Shown: positions 37,409-46,405 of the stretch, one piece after another
How positions within the stretch are numbered: position 1 is the stretch's first letter
Layout: every line of letters starts with the position of its first letter
NCBI GenBank assembly: GCA_004193205.1
Contig: RZUM01000001.1
Coordinates: forward strand, 1,122,424 to 1,186,423
DNA: 64,000 bases
Reading direction: 5' to 3'
Source of the DNA: Gordonia sediminis
Lineage (GTDB): Bacteria; Actinomycetota; Actinomycetes; Mycobacteriales; Mycobacteriaceae
Notes under the pieces: generated by a model
What the model was told of the DNA's origin: nothing
Databases searched by the model: none
The model's input: the letters and a program-made list of their open reading frames with translations, nothing else
Translations under genes and position numbers: made by a program

Positions 37409-38268
37409 CGACAATCCCACAAACCGTCGCGGTGATCGGCGGCGGACGGATGGGAGCGGGGATCGCGCAGGTCTTCGCCACCCTCGGATCCACTGTGACG
37501 ATCGCCGAGAGCCATGACCCACAAGCCGCGCACACTCGAGTCTCCGACGGCCTGTCCCGTGCCCACGAACGCGGCAAGCTCGGGGGCGGCGACCCGGCGG
37601 AGATCCTCGGTCGTGTCACGGTGGTGCCGTCCGTCGACGCCCTCGCCGGCGACCTCGATCTCGTCGTGGAGGCGGTTCCCGAGGACCCCGCGCTGAAGGC
37701 CGCGGTCCTCGCAGCCGCGGAGAAGGTGGCCGGCGCGGCCACCGTGCTCGCCTCGAACACCAGCTCACTGTCCATCACCGAACTCGGCGCCGTGCTCGGT
37801 GATCCGAGCAGGTTCGTCGGCATGCACTTCTTCAATCCGGTACCGGCGTCCTCGTTGGTGGAGATCGTCCGGGCACCCGCGACGACCGACGACACGGTGA
37901 CCACCGTCCGCTCCTGGGTGCAGGCGCTGGGCAAATCCGAGGTCGTCGTGAACGACGCGCCCGGTTTCGCCACCAGCCGACTCGGCGTCTGTCTCGGGCT
38001 GGAGGCGATCCGCATGGTGGAAGAAGGCGTTGCCGCTCCGGCCGACATCGACCGCGCCATGGAATTGGGCTACCGCCACCCCATGGGACCGCTGCGTTCG
38101 ACCGACCTGGTCGGCCTCGATGTGCGGCTCGCGATTGCCGAGCACCTGGCGCAGACCCTCGGCGACCGCTTCGCACCACCGAAACTACTGCGCGACAAAG
38201 TCGCCCGCGGAGAACTCGGACGCAAGACCGGCCGCGGCTTCTACGACTGGGAGAAGACAACATCATGA
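37405..38268 (+). CDS. paaH: 3-hydroxyadipyl-CoA dehydrogenase
   Basis: NAD-dependent 3-hydroxyacyl-CoA dehydrogenase of 287 residues. Rossmann motif VAVIGGGRMGAGIAQVFA near the start; catalytic His in GMHFFNPVPASSLVEIV; C-terminal helical domain with HPMGPLRSTDLVGLDV. It makes 3-oxoadipyl-CoA, which a thiolase (paaJ) would cleave; no paaJ is in this window. ATGA overlaps on both sides. Confidence 0.9.
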   Translation: MTTIPQTVAVIGGGRMGAGIAQVFATLGSTVTIAESHDPQAAHTRVSDGLSRAHERGKLGGGDPAEILGRVTVVPSVDALAGDLDLVVEAVPEDPALKAAVLAAAEKVAGAATVLASNTSSLSITELGAVLGDPSRFVGMHFFNPVPASSLVEIVRAPATTDDTVTTVRSWVQALGKSEVVVNDAPGFATSRLGVCLGLEAIRMVEEGVAAPADIDRAMELGYRHPMGPLRSTDLVGLDVRLAIAEHLAQTLGDRFAPPKLLRDKVARGELGRKTGRGFYDWEKTTS

Positions 38269-39044
38269 CCGTCACCACCACCGTCGCCGACGGCCTCGCC
38301 ACCCTCACGCTGGCTCGGCCGAAGGCACACAACGCGCTGGACGTGGTCACCAAGGTCGCCTTCGTCGACGCGGTCACCTCGATCGCCGACGATGCGTCGG
38401 TCCGGGCGGTCCTGATCACCGCGGAGGGCAAGAACTTCTGCGTGGGGCAGGATCTCGGTGAACACGTCGCGGCGCTCGAAGCGGACCCGACCACCGCGAT
38501 GTCGACGGTCGCCGAGCACTACAACCCCCTCATCCGGGCGTTGTCGTCGTTGTCGGTGCCGGTGGTCGTCGCCATCCGTGGCGCGTGCGTCGGCGCCGGG
38601 TTCGGCATCGCGCTCGCCGGGGACATCCGGGTCGTCGGCGAACACACTTCCTTCGGGACCGCGTTCACCGGTATCGGTCTGGCGAGCGACTCCGGGCTCA
38701 GCCATGCGCTGGTGGCCGCGCTCGGTCCGAGCCGAGCCGCGGGACTCATGCTGCTCGGCGACAAGGTGACCGCCGCCGAGGCGGCCGACTGGGGACTGGT
38801 CCATCGGGTGGTCCCCGACGACGACGTCGAGTCGACCGCACGCGAGCTGGCCGTGCGGCTGGCGGCCGGGCCTACCCTGGCGTTCGCGCGGGTCAAGTCG
38901 CTCATTGCAGCGTCGGCGGCGGGTCTCGACGCCGCGCTCGACCGCGAAGCGGCCGTGCAGTCCGAGTTGGGTGCGACCGTCGACCACAAGGCCGCGGTCA
39001 GTGCCTTCCTGGCGAAACAGCAGCCCACGTTCGTCGGGCGCTGA
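38265..39044 (+). CDS. paaG: Ring-1,2-epoxyphenylacetyl-CoA isomerase
   Basis: 259-residue crotonase-fold enzyme that isomerises the ring epoxide to oxepin-CoA and also shifts double bonds. The oxyanion-hole motif is GACVGAGFGIALAGDI. The position of the second hydratase glutamate is replaced and an Asp is present in GIGLASDSGLSHAL, the pattern of PaaG isomerases. It overlaps paaH by 4 bases and is followed by an 84-base gap with the paaA promoter. Confidence 0.85.
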   Translation: MTVTTTVADGLATLTLARPKAHNALDVVTKVAFVDAVTSIADDASVRAVLITAEGKNFCVGQDLGEHVAALEADPTTAMSTVAEHYNPLIRALSSLSVPVVVAIRGACVGAGFGIALAGDIRVVGEHTSFGTAFTGIGLASDSGLSHALVAALGPSRAAGLMLLGDKVTAAEAADWGLVHRVVPDDDVESTARELAVRLAAGPTLAFARVKSLIAASAAGLDAALDREAAVQSELGATVDHKAAVSAFLAKQQPTFVGR

Positions 39045-39093
39045 TTCGGCGCATCTGCCCCTTGCATTGCGAGGGGTTTCAGCAGATACTAAT

Positions 39094-39113
39094 TACCAAC
39101 CGATTAGTCGGTA
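39094..39113. promoter_or_regulatory. Predicted PaaR operator of paaABCDEK
   Basis: TACCAACCGATTAGTCGGTA is an 8-4-8 palindrome (6 of 8 half-site positions match) 16-35 bases before the paaA ATG at 39129. It closely resembles the sites before paaF and paaZ. A second promoter inside the plus-strand cluster is therefore likely. Confidence 0.62.
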
Positions 39114-39128
39114 TTGAAAGTAGGGTAT

Positions 39129-40088
39129 ATGACCACGTCAAGCGCCATAAGCGCCGGTGCGGGTGACCTTCAGTCGCAGTTCGACGAGACCATCGCGAAC
39201 GATCAGCGCATCGAACCGCGCGACTGGATGCCTGAGGGGTACCGCAAGACCCTGATCCGGCAGATCGCCCAGCACGCCCACTCCGAGATCATCGGCATGC
39301 AGCCGGAGGGCAACTGGCTGACCCGCGCGCCGTCGCTGCGGCGCAAGGCGATCCTGATGGCCAAGGTCCAGGACGAGGCCGGCCACGGACTCTACCTGTA
39401 CTCGGCGGCCGAGACGCTCGGCGCCGGGCGCACCGACCTCACCCAGCGGCTCATCGAAGGCCGGCAGAAGTACTCGTCGATCTTCAACTACCCCACCCTC
39501 ACCTATGCCGATGTCGGCACCATCGGGTGGCTCGTGGACGGCGCCGCCATCTGCAATCAGGTTCCGCTGTGCCGCAGCTCGTTCGGACCGTACGCGCGGG
39601 CGATGATCCGGGTGTGCAAGGAGGAGTCCTTCCACCAGCGTCAAGGTTATGAGTTGCTGACCACGATGATGCGCGGAACTGTCGAGCAACGCGAGATGGT
39701 GCAGGAATCGGTCAACCGGTGGTGGTGGCCCGCGCTGATGATGTTCGGCCCGCCCGACGACAAGTCGCCCAACACCGAGCAGTCCATGGCGTGGGGGATC
39801 AAACGTCACACCAACGACGAACTGCGGCAACGATTCGTCGACATGAGCGTTCCGCAGGCCGAGGCCCTCGGGGTGACCTTCCCCGATCCGGACCTGGTCT
39901 GGAATGCCGACCGGGGCCACTACGACTTCGGCGATCCGGACTGGAGCGAGTTCATGGCCGTGGTCAAGGGCAACGGGGCGATGAACGTCGAACGTGTCGA
40001 AAGACGCCGCGCAGCACACGAAAACGGGACATGGGTCCGCGACGCCGCCGCCGCGTTCGCGGCCCGCGGGCAGGAGGAAGAGCGATGA
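39129..40088 (+). CDS. paaA: Phenylacetyl-CoA epoxidase, catalytic subunit
   Basis: Di-iron oxygenase subunit (319 residues) that epoxidises the ring of phenylacetyl-CoA. Iron ligands appear as Glu53 (HSEII), Glu83 and His86 (QDEAGHG), and Glu166 and His169 ([10 protein letters not shown]). The family block [20 protein letters not shown] is also present. ATG 39129 is chosen; a TTG at 39114 would overlap the operator-proximal region. It overlaps paaB by 4 bases. Confidence 0.95.
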   Translation: MTTSSAISAGAGDLQSQFDETIANDQRIEPRDWMPEGYRKTLIRQIAQHAHSEIIGMQPEGNWLTRAPSLRRKAILMAKVQDEAGHGLYLYSAAETLGAGRTDLTQRLIEGRQKYSSIFNYPTLTYADVGTIGWLVDGAAICNQVPLCRSSFGPYARAMIRVCKEESFHQRQGYELLTTMMRGTVEQREMVQESVNRWWWPALMMFGPPDDKSPNTEQSMAWGIKRHTNDELRQRFVDMSVPQAEALGVTFPDPDLVWNADRGHYDFGDPDWSEFMAVVKGNGAMNVERVERRRAAHENGTWVRDAAAAFAARGQEEER

Positions 40089-40378
40089 GTGAAATCAAGG
40101 CCGAGTGGCCACTGTATGAGGTGTTCGTCCGGGGCAAGCGCGGACTCAACCACGTCCACGTCGGATCGCTGCACGCCGCCGACGACGAGATGGCCTTGCG
40201 CCACGCCCGCGACGTGTACACCCGTCGCAACGAGGGCGTGAGCATCTGGGTCGCCCGCTCGGAGAACATCGTCGCGACCAGCCCGTCGGAGAAGGACCCG
40301 TTCTTCGCGCCGAGCGGCGACAAGGTCTACCGCCACCCCACGTTCTACGACATCCCCGACAACGTCCCCCACATGTGA
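40085..40378 (+). CDS. paaB: Phenylacetyl-CoA epoxidase subunit B
   Basis: 97-residue structural subunit linking the PaaAC heterodimers. Family sequence is clear: [40 protein letters not shown], and [17 protein letters not shown]. The ATG overlaps the paaA stop (ATGA). No cofactor is bound. Confidence 0.95.
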   Translation: MSEIKAEWPLYEVFVRGKRGLNHVHVGSLHAADDEMALRHARDVYTRRNEGVSIWVARSENIVATSPSEKDPFFAPSGDKVYRHPTFYDIPDNVPHM

Positions 40379-40388
40379 GTACGAGGCC

Positions 40389-41306
40389 ATGACTGATCAC
40401 GACAACGCCTATCACGGACTGGCCGACGAGGAGAACCACGGCCAGTGGGCCTTCGGGACCAGCTTCGACGATCCGCTGGCCGGCGTCGACACCACGGTCC
40501 CTGACGACGTGGATCTCGCCGCTCTCGGCGCGTACTGCCTGATGCTCGGCGACGACGCCCTCATCAGCGCTCAGCGGCTCGCCGAGTGGAACACCTACGC
40601 ACCCGAACTGGAAGAGGAGGTCGCGCTGGCGAACGTCGGTCTCGACCTGCTCGGCCAGGCGCGGTTGCTGCTGGCCCGTGCCGCCGCGGCCGATGCCACA
40701 CTGGTTCCGTTCATCTCGGAGACCTCGCCCGTTCCCGCCGAGGATGCACTCGCCTTCTTCCGTGACGAACGGGACTTCCGGAACGTGCGGCTCACCGAAC
40801 TGGAGAACGGCGACTTCGCCACCACGATGGTCCGGCTGGTGATCTTCTCGACGTGGCGGCTGGCCGTGTTCGACCGGCTGCGCACCTCCCGCGATCCGGT
40901 GCTCGCCGCGGTGGCCGACAAGGGCATCAAGGAACTGACCTATCACCGCGACTACGCGGCCCGCTGGGTTGTCACGTTGGGTTGCGGCACAACCGAATCC
41001 CGACGTCGGCTGAACGACGCGCTGGTCCGGGTGTGGCCCTACGTGGCCGAACTGTTCGAGCCGACCGCCGAGGAACTCGCGCTGGCGCAGGCCGGAGTCG
41101 GCGTCGACCCGCGCGACGTCCGTGCGGAGTTCGACGACGTCATCGCGCAGATCCTGCACGCCGCGGAGACCGAGATTCCCGCCGGCCCGCACATCGGTCG
41201 CGTCGGCGGACGTGCCGGACGCACCGGCCTGCACACCGAGTGGATGGGCTTCATCCTCGCCGAGCTGCAGAGCGTCGCACGTGCCCACCCCGAAGGCGTG
41301 TGGTGA
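40389..41306 (+). CDS. paaC: Phenylacetyl-CoA epoxidase subunit C
   Basis: 305-residue partner of PaaA with a ferritin-like fold that has lost the metal site; it is needed for structure and substrate binding. Family segments are LGAYCLMLGDDALISAQRLA, VALANVGLDLLGQARLLL, and KELTYHRDYAARWVVTLG. ATG at 40389, 10 bases after paaB. Confidence 0.93.
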   Translation: MTDHDNAYHGLADEENHGQWAFGTSFDDPLAGVDTTVPDDVDLAALGAYCLMLGDDALISAQRLAEWNTYAPELEEEVALANVGLDLLGQARLLLARAAAADATLVPFISETSPVPAEDALAFFRDERDFRNVRLTELENGDFATTMVRLVIFSTWRLAVFDRLRTSRDPVLAAVADKGIKELTYHRDYAARWVVTLGCGTTESRRRLNDALVRVWPYVAELFEPTAEELALAQAGVGVDPRDVRAEFDDVIAQILHAAETEIPAGPHIGRVGGRAGRTGLHTEWMGFILAELQSVARAHPEGVW

Positions 41307-41307
41307 G

Positions 41308-41817
41308 ATGACCGCCGCGACAAAGCTTTCCCCACGTGATCTGGTCGGGTCGATCCTCGACCCCGAGATGCCGATGGTCACCCTCGCCGACCTCGGGATC
41401 ATTCGCGACGTCGCCGACGACGACACCGGCGCGGTGATCGTCACGATCACCCCCACCTACTCGGGATGTCCGGCGATGGGCACCATCCGCGACGACATCA
41501 CCGCCACGCTGAACGGGCACGGATACCGCGACGTCGAGATCCGGACCAGCCTGCAGCCGGCCTGGAGCACGGACTGGATCACCGACGAGGGTCGCCGCAA
41601 GCTCGTCGAGGCGGGCTACTCGCCGCCCGGTGCGGCACCGCGCCGGTCGTCGGGCCCGATCCCGCTGACCCTGACCGCGCGTCCGCGCATCGTCGCGTGC
41701 CCGCAGTGCGGTTCCGAACGGACACAACTGGTCTCGGAGTTCGGCGCCACCTTGTGCAAGGCGCATTACCGGTGCACCGCCTGTGGTGAGCCCTTCGACC
41801 ACGTCAAGGAGATCTGA
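41308..41817 (+). CDS. paaD: Phenylacetate pathway iron-sulfur maturation protein
   Basis: 169 residues. The N-terminal half is a MIP18/DUF59 domain (ILDPEMPMVTLADLGIIRDV, TPTYSGCPAMG). The C-terminus has a zinc-finger-like CPQCGSERT and a later CTACGEPF pair. PaaD is thought to help load iron or Fe-S clusters into the epoxidase system. ATG 41308 lies 1 base after paaC. Confidence 0.92.
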   Translation: MTAATKLSPRDLVGSILDPEMPMVTLADLGIIRDVADDDTGAVIVTITPTYSGCPAMGTIRDDITATLNGHGYRDVEIRTSLQPAWSTDWITDEGRRKLVEAGYSPPGAAPRRSSGPIPLTLTARPRIVACPQCGSERTQLVSEFGATLCKAHYRCTACGEPFDHVKEI

Positions 41818-41820
41818 CAG

Positions 41821-42939
41821 ATGACCCCCAGCAGTCCCGCGGTTGTCGAGACGGCGGCAACGCCCGTGCGCACGACGTCGCGCAATCGCGAGTTCCACCC
41901 CCTGACCGTTGCCGACGTCGAGTCGCTCTGCGACGACGCGGTCGCCGTCCGGTTCGCCATTCCCGACGACCTCACCGGCACTTTCGCTTTCCGTCCGGGC
42001 CAGTCGCTGACCTTGCGTCGCACCGTGGACGGCGTGGAGCAGCGCCGCACCTACTCGATCTGCGCTCCGGTGGGCTCCTCACCCCGGGTCGGGGTGCGGG
42101 AGGTCAACGGTGGCCTCTTCTCCACCTGGCTCGTGCGTGATGTCCGCGCCGGCGACCGCATCGAGGTCCAGCCCCCATCGGGTTCCTTTCACGCCGACCC
42201 CGAGACCGGCGGACGTCACCTGCTGATCGCCGCCGGGTCCGGGATCACCCCCATGCTCTCGATCGCGGCGTCGATGCTCGCCAACCCCGAGGCCGAGGTC
42301 ACCCTGATCTACGCGAACCGACGTACCCGGTCGGTGATGTTCGCCGAGGAGATCGCGGACCTGAAAGACGAGTACGGCTCGCGTCTCGACGTGATCCACG
42401 TGCTGTCGCGGGAACCGCGCGAGGTGGAACTCTTCAGCGGCCGCCTCGATCGTGAACGACTCGACGAGATCCTCGACGACGTCGTCCCCACCGACGACAT
42501 CGACCACTTCTGGCTCTGCGGACCGCTCGGCATGGTCGAGGTCGCCGAGGAATCCCTCCGCGTGCGCGGGGTCGGTTCCGACCGCATCCACCACGAACTG
42601 TTCTACGTCGAGGCGACCCCGCCACCGATGGATCGTCACCGCGAACCCGGCACCACCGGACCGACCAGCGAGGTCACCCTGGTCCTGGACGGACGGTCGG
42701 TGACCGGCGCACTGTCACGCGACGAATCGATCCTCGACGCCGGTGAGGACCTGCGGTCCGACCTCCCGTTCGCCTGCAAGGGCGGCGTCTGCGGAACCTG
42801 CCGCGCCAAGGTCGTCTGCGGCGAGGTCGACATGCGCCGCAACTACGCGCTCGAAGAATCCGAGGTTGCCGACGGATTCGTCCTCACCTGCCAGACCTTC
42901 CCCGTCAGCGACGACGTGACCGTCGACTTCGACGCCTGA
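41821..42939 (+). CDS. paaE: Phenylacetyl-CoA epoxidase reductase subunit
   Basis: 372-residue electron carrier from NAD(P)H to PaaA. FAD domain with the motif RRTYSICAPV, NAD domain with GSGITPMLSIAASML, and a C-terminal plant-type 2Fe-2S ferredoxin with ligands in CKGGVCGTCRAKVV and the distant VLTCQTF. The order FAD, NAD, ferredoxin is that of PaaE. It starts 3 bases after paaD. Confidence 0.95.
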   Translation: MTPSSPAVVETAATPVRTTSRNREFHPLTVADVESLCDDAVAVRFAIPDDLTGTFAFRPGQSLTLRRTVDGVEQRRTYSICAPVGSSPRVGVREVNGGLFSTWLVRDVRAGDRIEVQPPSGSFHADPETGGRHLLIAAGSGITPMLSIAASMLANPEAEVTLIYANRRTRSVMFAEEIADLKDEYGSRLDVIHVLSREPREVELFSGRLDRERLDEILDDVVPTDDIDHFWLCGPLGMVEVAEESLRVRGVGSDRIHHELFYVEATPPPMDRHREPGTTGPTSEVTLVLDGRSVTGALSRDESILDAGEDLRSDLPFACKGGVCGTCRAKVVCGEVDMRRNYALEESEVADGFVLTCQTFPVSDDVTVDFDA

Positions 42940-42963
42940 CCCGACCGACCTCCTGGAGCCCTC

Positions 42964-44280
42964 ATGACCAGCATTCTGTCCTCCCAGTCCGAAGAGTCCG
43001 ACACCGGCGACATCGAATTCGCGTCGCGTGATCGCATCGCCGACCTGCAGTTGCGGCGCCTCCAATGGTCACTGCAGCACGCCTACGATAATGTGCCGCA
43101 CTACCGGAAGTCCTTCGACGACAAGGGCGTCCACCCGAGCGACCTGAAGAGCCTCGCGGACCTCGCGCTCTTCCCGTTCACCGCGAAGAAGGATCTGCGG
43201 GACAACTATCCGTTCGGGATGTTCGCGGTGCCCCAGAACCAGGTGTCCCGAATCCACGCGTCGTCGGGCACCACCGGCCGCCCGACGGTGGTCGGCTATA
43301 CGACGGGCGACCTGAACAACTGGGCCGATCTGGTCGCCCGGAGCCTACGCGCCGGCGGCGTCCGGCCGGGCGACAAGGTGCACGTGGCCTACGGATACGG
43401 ACTCTTCACCGGCGGGCTCGGCGCCCACTACGGTGCAGAACGTCTGGGCTGCACCGTGATCCCGATGTCCGGTGGTATGACCGAACGCCAGATCCAGCTC
43501 ATCGAGGACTTCGAGCCCGACGCCATCATGGTGACGCCGTCCTACATGCTGACCATCGTCGACGCGATGATCAACAAGGGGATCGACCCGGCGACCACGT
43601 CGCTGCGCACCGGAATCTTCGGCGCCGAACCCTGGACCGAACAGATGCGCCGCGAGATCGAGCAGCAGCTGAACATAGACGCCGTCGACATCTACGGCCT
43701 GTCCGAGGTGATGGGTCCCGGTGTCGCGCAGGAATGTGTGGAAACCAAAGACGGACTGCACATCTGGGAAGACCACTTCTACCCGGAGATTATCGATCCG
43801 ATGACCGGGGAGGTGCTGGAAGACGGTGAGGAAGGTGAGCTCGTCTTCACGTCGCTCACCAAGGAGGCGATGCCGATTATCCGCTACCGGACGCGCGACC
43901 TGACGCGTCTGCTGCCGGGTACGGCTCGCACGATGCGGCGGATGCAGAAGGTGACCGGACGCACCGACGACATGATCATCCTGCGCGGGGTCAACCTGTT
44001 CCCGACGCAGATCGAGGAGCTCATCCTCACCGAGCCTGCGCTGTCGCCGCAGTTCCAGTGTGTGCTGGACCGGCCGGGCCGGATGGACACGCTGACTGTG
44101 CGCGTCGAGCCACGCCCGGACGTGACCGGTGACCAGCACACGGCGGCGATGGAATCGCTGCGCAAGCTCATCAAGAACCGGATCGGTGTCAGCGTCACCG
44201 TGGAGATCGCCGAGCCGGGCACCCTGCAGCGATCGACCGGCAAGGCGAAGCGATTGGTGGACAATCGGCCAAAGAACTGA
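42964..44280 (+). CDS. paaK: Phenylacetate--CoA ligase
   Basis: 438 residues. It activates phenylacetate to the CoA thioester, the entry step. AMP-binding signature HASSGTTGRPTVVGYT, the adenylate motif YGLSEVMGPGVAQEC, and the hinge RTDDMIILRGVNLFPTQIEE are intact; the C-terminal lysine lies in RSTGKAKRLVD. A CTCCTGGAGC stretch upstream provides a ribosome-binding site. It ends one base before the AraC-type gene. Confidence 0.95.
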   Translation: MTSILSSQSEESDTGDIEFASRDRIADLQLRRLQWSLQHAYDNVPHYRKSFDDKGVHPSDLKSLADLALFPFTAKKDLRDNYPFGMFAVPQNQVSRIHASSGTTGRPTVVGYTTGDLNNWADLVARSLRAGGVRPGDKVHVAYGYGLFTGGLGAHYGAERLGCTVIPMSGGMTERQIQLIEDFEPDAIMVTPSYMLTIVDAMINKGIDPATTSLRTGIFGAEPWTEQMRREIEQQLNIDAVDIYGLSEVMGPGVAQECVETKDGLHIWEDHFYPEIIDPMTGEVLEDGEEGELVFTSLTKEAMPIIRYRTRDLTRLLPGTARTMRRMQKVTGRTDDMIILRGVNLFPTQIEELILTEPALSPQFQCVLDRPGRMDTLTVRVEPRPDVTGDQHTAAMESLRKLIKNRIGVSVTVEIAEPGTLQRSTGKAKRLVDNRPKN

Positions 44281-44281
44281 C

Positions 44282-45277
44282 GTGACACCGACCACCGGGC
44301 AGGACCTCGCCGGCGCTGCGCCGTCGGGGTCCTGCCTGTCTGACGTCGAGTTCGACGTGTGGCGAGACGCGATCTCGGACACGTTCGTCCCACTCGATGC
44401 GTTGCCGGCTTCCGGCCGGGTCAGTGCGTTCCGGGGGGCGCTGTCGAGCATGGCCGTCGGCGAACTCCAACTCTCCGAGGTCGCCGGGCAGCACGTCCAT
44501 GTCCGCCGGTCCACCTCGACGATCAGACGGGCCGACCCCGGTGTCATCAAGGTCGGCGTCCAGGTTCGCGGGGGATCGACGGTCCGCCAACGTGATCGCG
44601 ACGCGGTGCTCGGCCCGGGCGACATCGCTGTGTATGACACGAGCGAGCGGTACGAGCTTGCCTTCGACGACACCTTCGCGATGCTCGTCGCCGTCGTCCC
44701 GCGTGCATCGTTACGTGTGTCGGCTACGGAACTGCACGATGGTACGGCGCGGACGATCAGCTCGACGGCGGGTGTCGGGGCATTGCTCGCGCCGATGCTG
44801 AGTACGCTCCGCGACCAGGCGGTGGCCGCGGCAGATGGATGCGCCACTCCGCTGGTGGCCGATGCCGTCGCGGATCTGGTGAGTGCCGCACTGCGGGCCT
44901 CGGCTCCCGACGATCCCCTCGGCGCAGGGGAAACGGTGCTGTTGTCTGCGCGGTCCTACATCGAGAGTCACCTGGGCGATCCCACGCTCTCGCCGGCATC
45001 GGTGTCGGCCCGGCACCACGTGTCGGTGCGCTATCTACAGAAGCTCTTCGCCCACGACGGTCACACCGTCGCGGGCTTCATTCGTCATCGGCGGCTGGAG
45101 AGGTGCCGTCGCGACCTCGCCGCCCGGGCGCAGCTGCATCGCAGTGTCGGATCTATTTGTGCCGCCAACGGTTTGGTTGACGCCGCGCACTTCTCCCGGA
45201 TCTTCAAGGCCGCCTACGGCGTAACGCCGCGCCAGTATCGCGACTCGTGCACGAAGTGTGGCGACCTCAGTACATGA
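44282..45277 (+). CDS. AraC-family regulator, FeaR-like
   Basis: 331 residues. The N-terminal 190 residues match the AraC-binding-like domain found in FeaR and similar activators (GVIKVGVQVRGGSTVRQRDR, GDIAVYDTSERYEL). The C-terminal two helix-turn-helices are LSPASVSARHHVSVRYLQKL and RSVGSICAANGLVDAAHFSR, ending VTPRQYRDS. GTG at 44282 sits one base after paaK. Its 3' end overlaps that of the convergent alcohol dehydrogenase by 11 bases. In Escherichia coli FeaR activates phenylacetaldehyde dehydrogenase; the neighbouring aldehyde dehydrogenase makes a similar role likely here. Confidence 0.82.
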   Translation: MTPTTGQDLAGAAPSGSCLSDVEFDVWRDAISDTFVPLDALPASGRVSAFRGALSSMAVGELQLSEVAGQHVHVRRSTSTIRRADPGVIKVGVQVRGGSTVRQRDRDAVLGPGDIAVYDTSERYELAFDDTFAMLVAVVPRASLRVSATELHDGTARTISSTAGVGALLAPMLSTLRDQAVAAADGCATPLVADAVADLVSAALRASAPDDPLGAGETVLLSARSYIESHLGDPTLSPASVSARHHVSVRYLQKLFAHDGHTVAGFIRHRRLERCRRDLAARAQLHRSVGSICAANGLVDAAHFSRIFKAAYGVTPRQYRDSCTKCGDLST

Positions 45278-46379
45278 TCACGCCGCGCACGTTCTCCGCG
45301 TTGCGCATCGCCTCGTATCCGTCGTTGACCTGATCGAGAGTGTATGTGCGGGTGATCATCTCGTCGAGCTTGAGATGTCCCTCCATGTAGAGCCGGAGCA
45401 GGTGGGGGATGTCGAAGCGGATGTTGGCGTTGCCGAACCATGCGCCCTTCAGTGTCTTCCGCATGGCCGTCAGGTCGAACAGGCTCATCGAGACATCGGT
45501 GGAGGTGATATCGCCGACCGAAACCTGCACGCACACACCGCCCTTGGCCACCAGGCTCATCGCCGGTGCGATCAGCTTGCCGTCGGCGACGTCGACGGTG
45601 ATCAGCACCTTGTCGGCGAGGTGGCCCCAGGTGATCTCCTGCAGCAGGGCCAGCGCCTCGTCGATCGTGGCAACGGCGTGCGTGGCTCCGAACACCTTGG
45701 CCTGTTCACGCTTGAACGGCGACGGATCGACGAGGACGACGTGGCGGGCACCGGCAAGCGCTGCGCCTTGCACAGCACCGCAGCCGACTCCGCCCATGCC
45801 GAGGACCACGACCGTCTCCCCGGCCGACACCTCCGCGGCATACACCGCGGAACCCCATCCGGTCGTCACGCCGCAGCCGACGAGCGCGGCCTTGTCGAGT
45901 GGGATGTCCTTGGTCAGCTTGACGCAGGAGGCCTCGTTGACGACGGTGACCGGGGCGAAGGTGCCGAGCAGACACATCAGCCCGGCGTCGTGGCCGTTCA
46001 CGTGGTGTCGCGCGGTGCCGTCGGAGAGCTGCACGCCGGCAAGCAGATTGGCGCCCAGGTCGCAGATGCTCGACTTGCCGGTCGCACACGACGGGCACCG
46101 CCCGCAGGCCGGGATGAATCCGAGCGCCACATGGTCGCCGACCTCGACGGTCGTGACACCCGGCCCGACCTCGGTGACCACGCCGGCGCCTTCATGGCCG
46201 CCGATGTACGGGTACATGCCCACCGGCACGCTGCCGTCGCGCACGTGCTCGTCGGAATGGCACATGCCGGAGGCGGCGAGTTCGACCTTCACCTCGCCGT
46301 ATTTGGGGGCGTCGAGGACGAGTTCCTCGATCTGCCACGGCTGACCTGGCTCCCACAGTACTGCTGCTTGAGTCTTCAT
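45267..46379 (-). CDS. NDMA-dependent alcohol dehydrogenase
   Basis: 370-residue zinc alcohol dehydrogenase. Catalytic zinc ligands are in GMCHSDEH and GGHEGAG; the structural-zinc loop is CGRCPSCATGKSSIC; the cofactor loop is VVVLGMGGVGCGAVQGAAL. It matches the actinobacterial NDMA-dependent group (Rxyl_3153 type), whose members keep NAD tightly bound, often recycle it with a mycofactocin-linked carrier, and oxidise alcohols to aldehydes. ATG at 46379 is 26 bases after the aldehyde dehydrogenase, so the two form an operon. Confidence 0.88.
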   Translation of the reverse strand: MKTQAAVLWEPGQPWQIEELVLDAPKYGEVKVELAASGMCHSDEHVRDGSVPVGMYPYIGGHEGAGVVTEVGPGVTTVEVGDHVALGFIPACGRCPSCATGKSSICDLGANLLAGVQLSDGTARHHVNGHDAGLMCLLGTFAPVTVVNEASCVKLTKDIPLDKAALVGCGVTTGWGSAVYAAEVSAGETVVVLGMGGVGCGAVQGAALAGARHVVLVDPSPFKREQAKVFGATHAVATIDEALALLQEITWGHLADKVLITVDVADGKLIAPAMSLVAKGGVCVQVSVGDITSTDVSMSLFDLTAMRKTLKGAWFGNANIRFDIPHLLRLYMEGHLKLDEMITRTYTLDQVNDGYEAMRNAENVRGVIMY

Positions 46380-46405
46380 GATGCGCTGTGCCTTTCGATC
46401 GGTGG

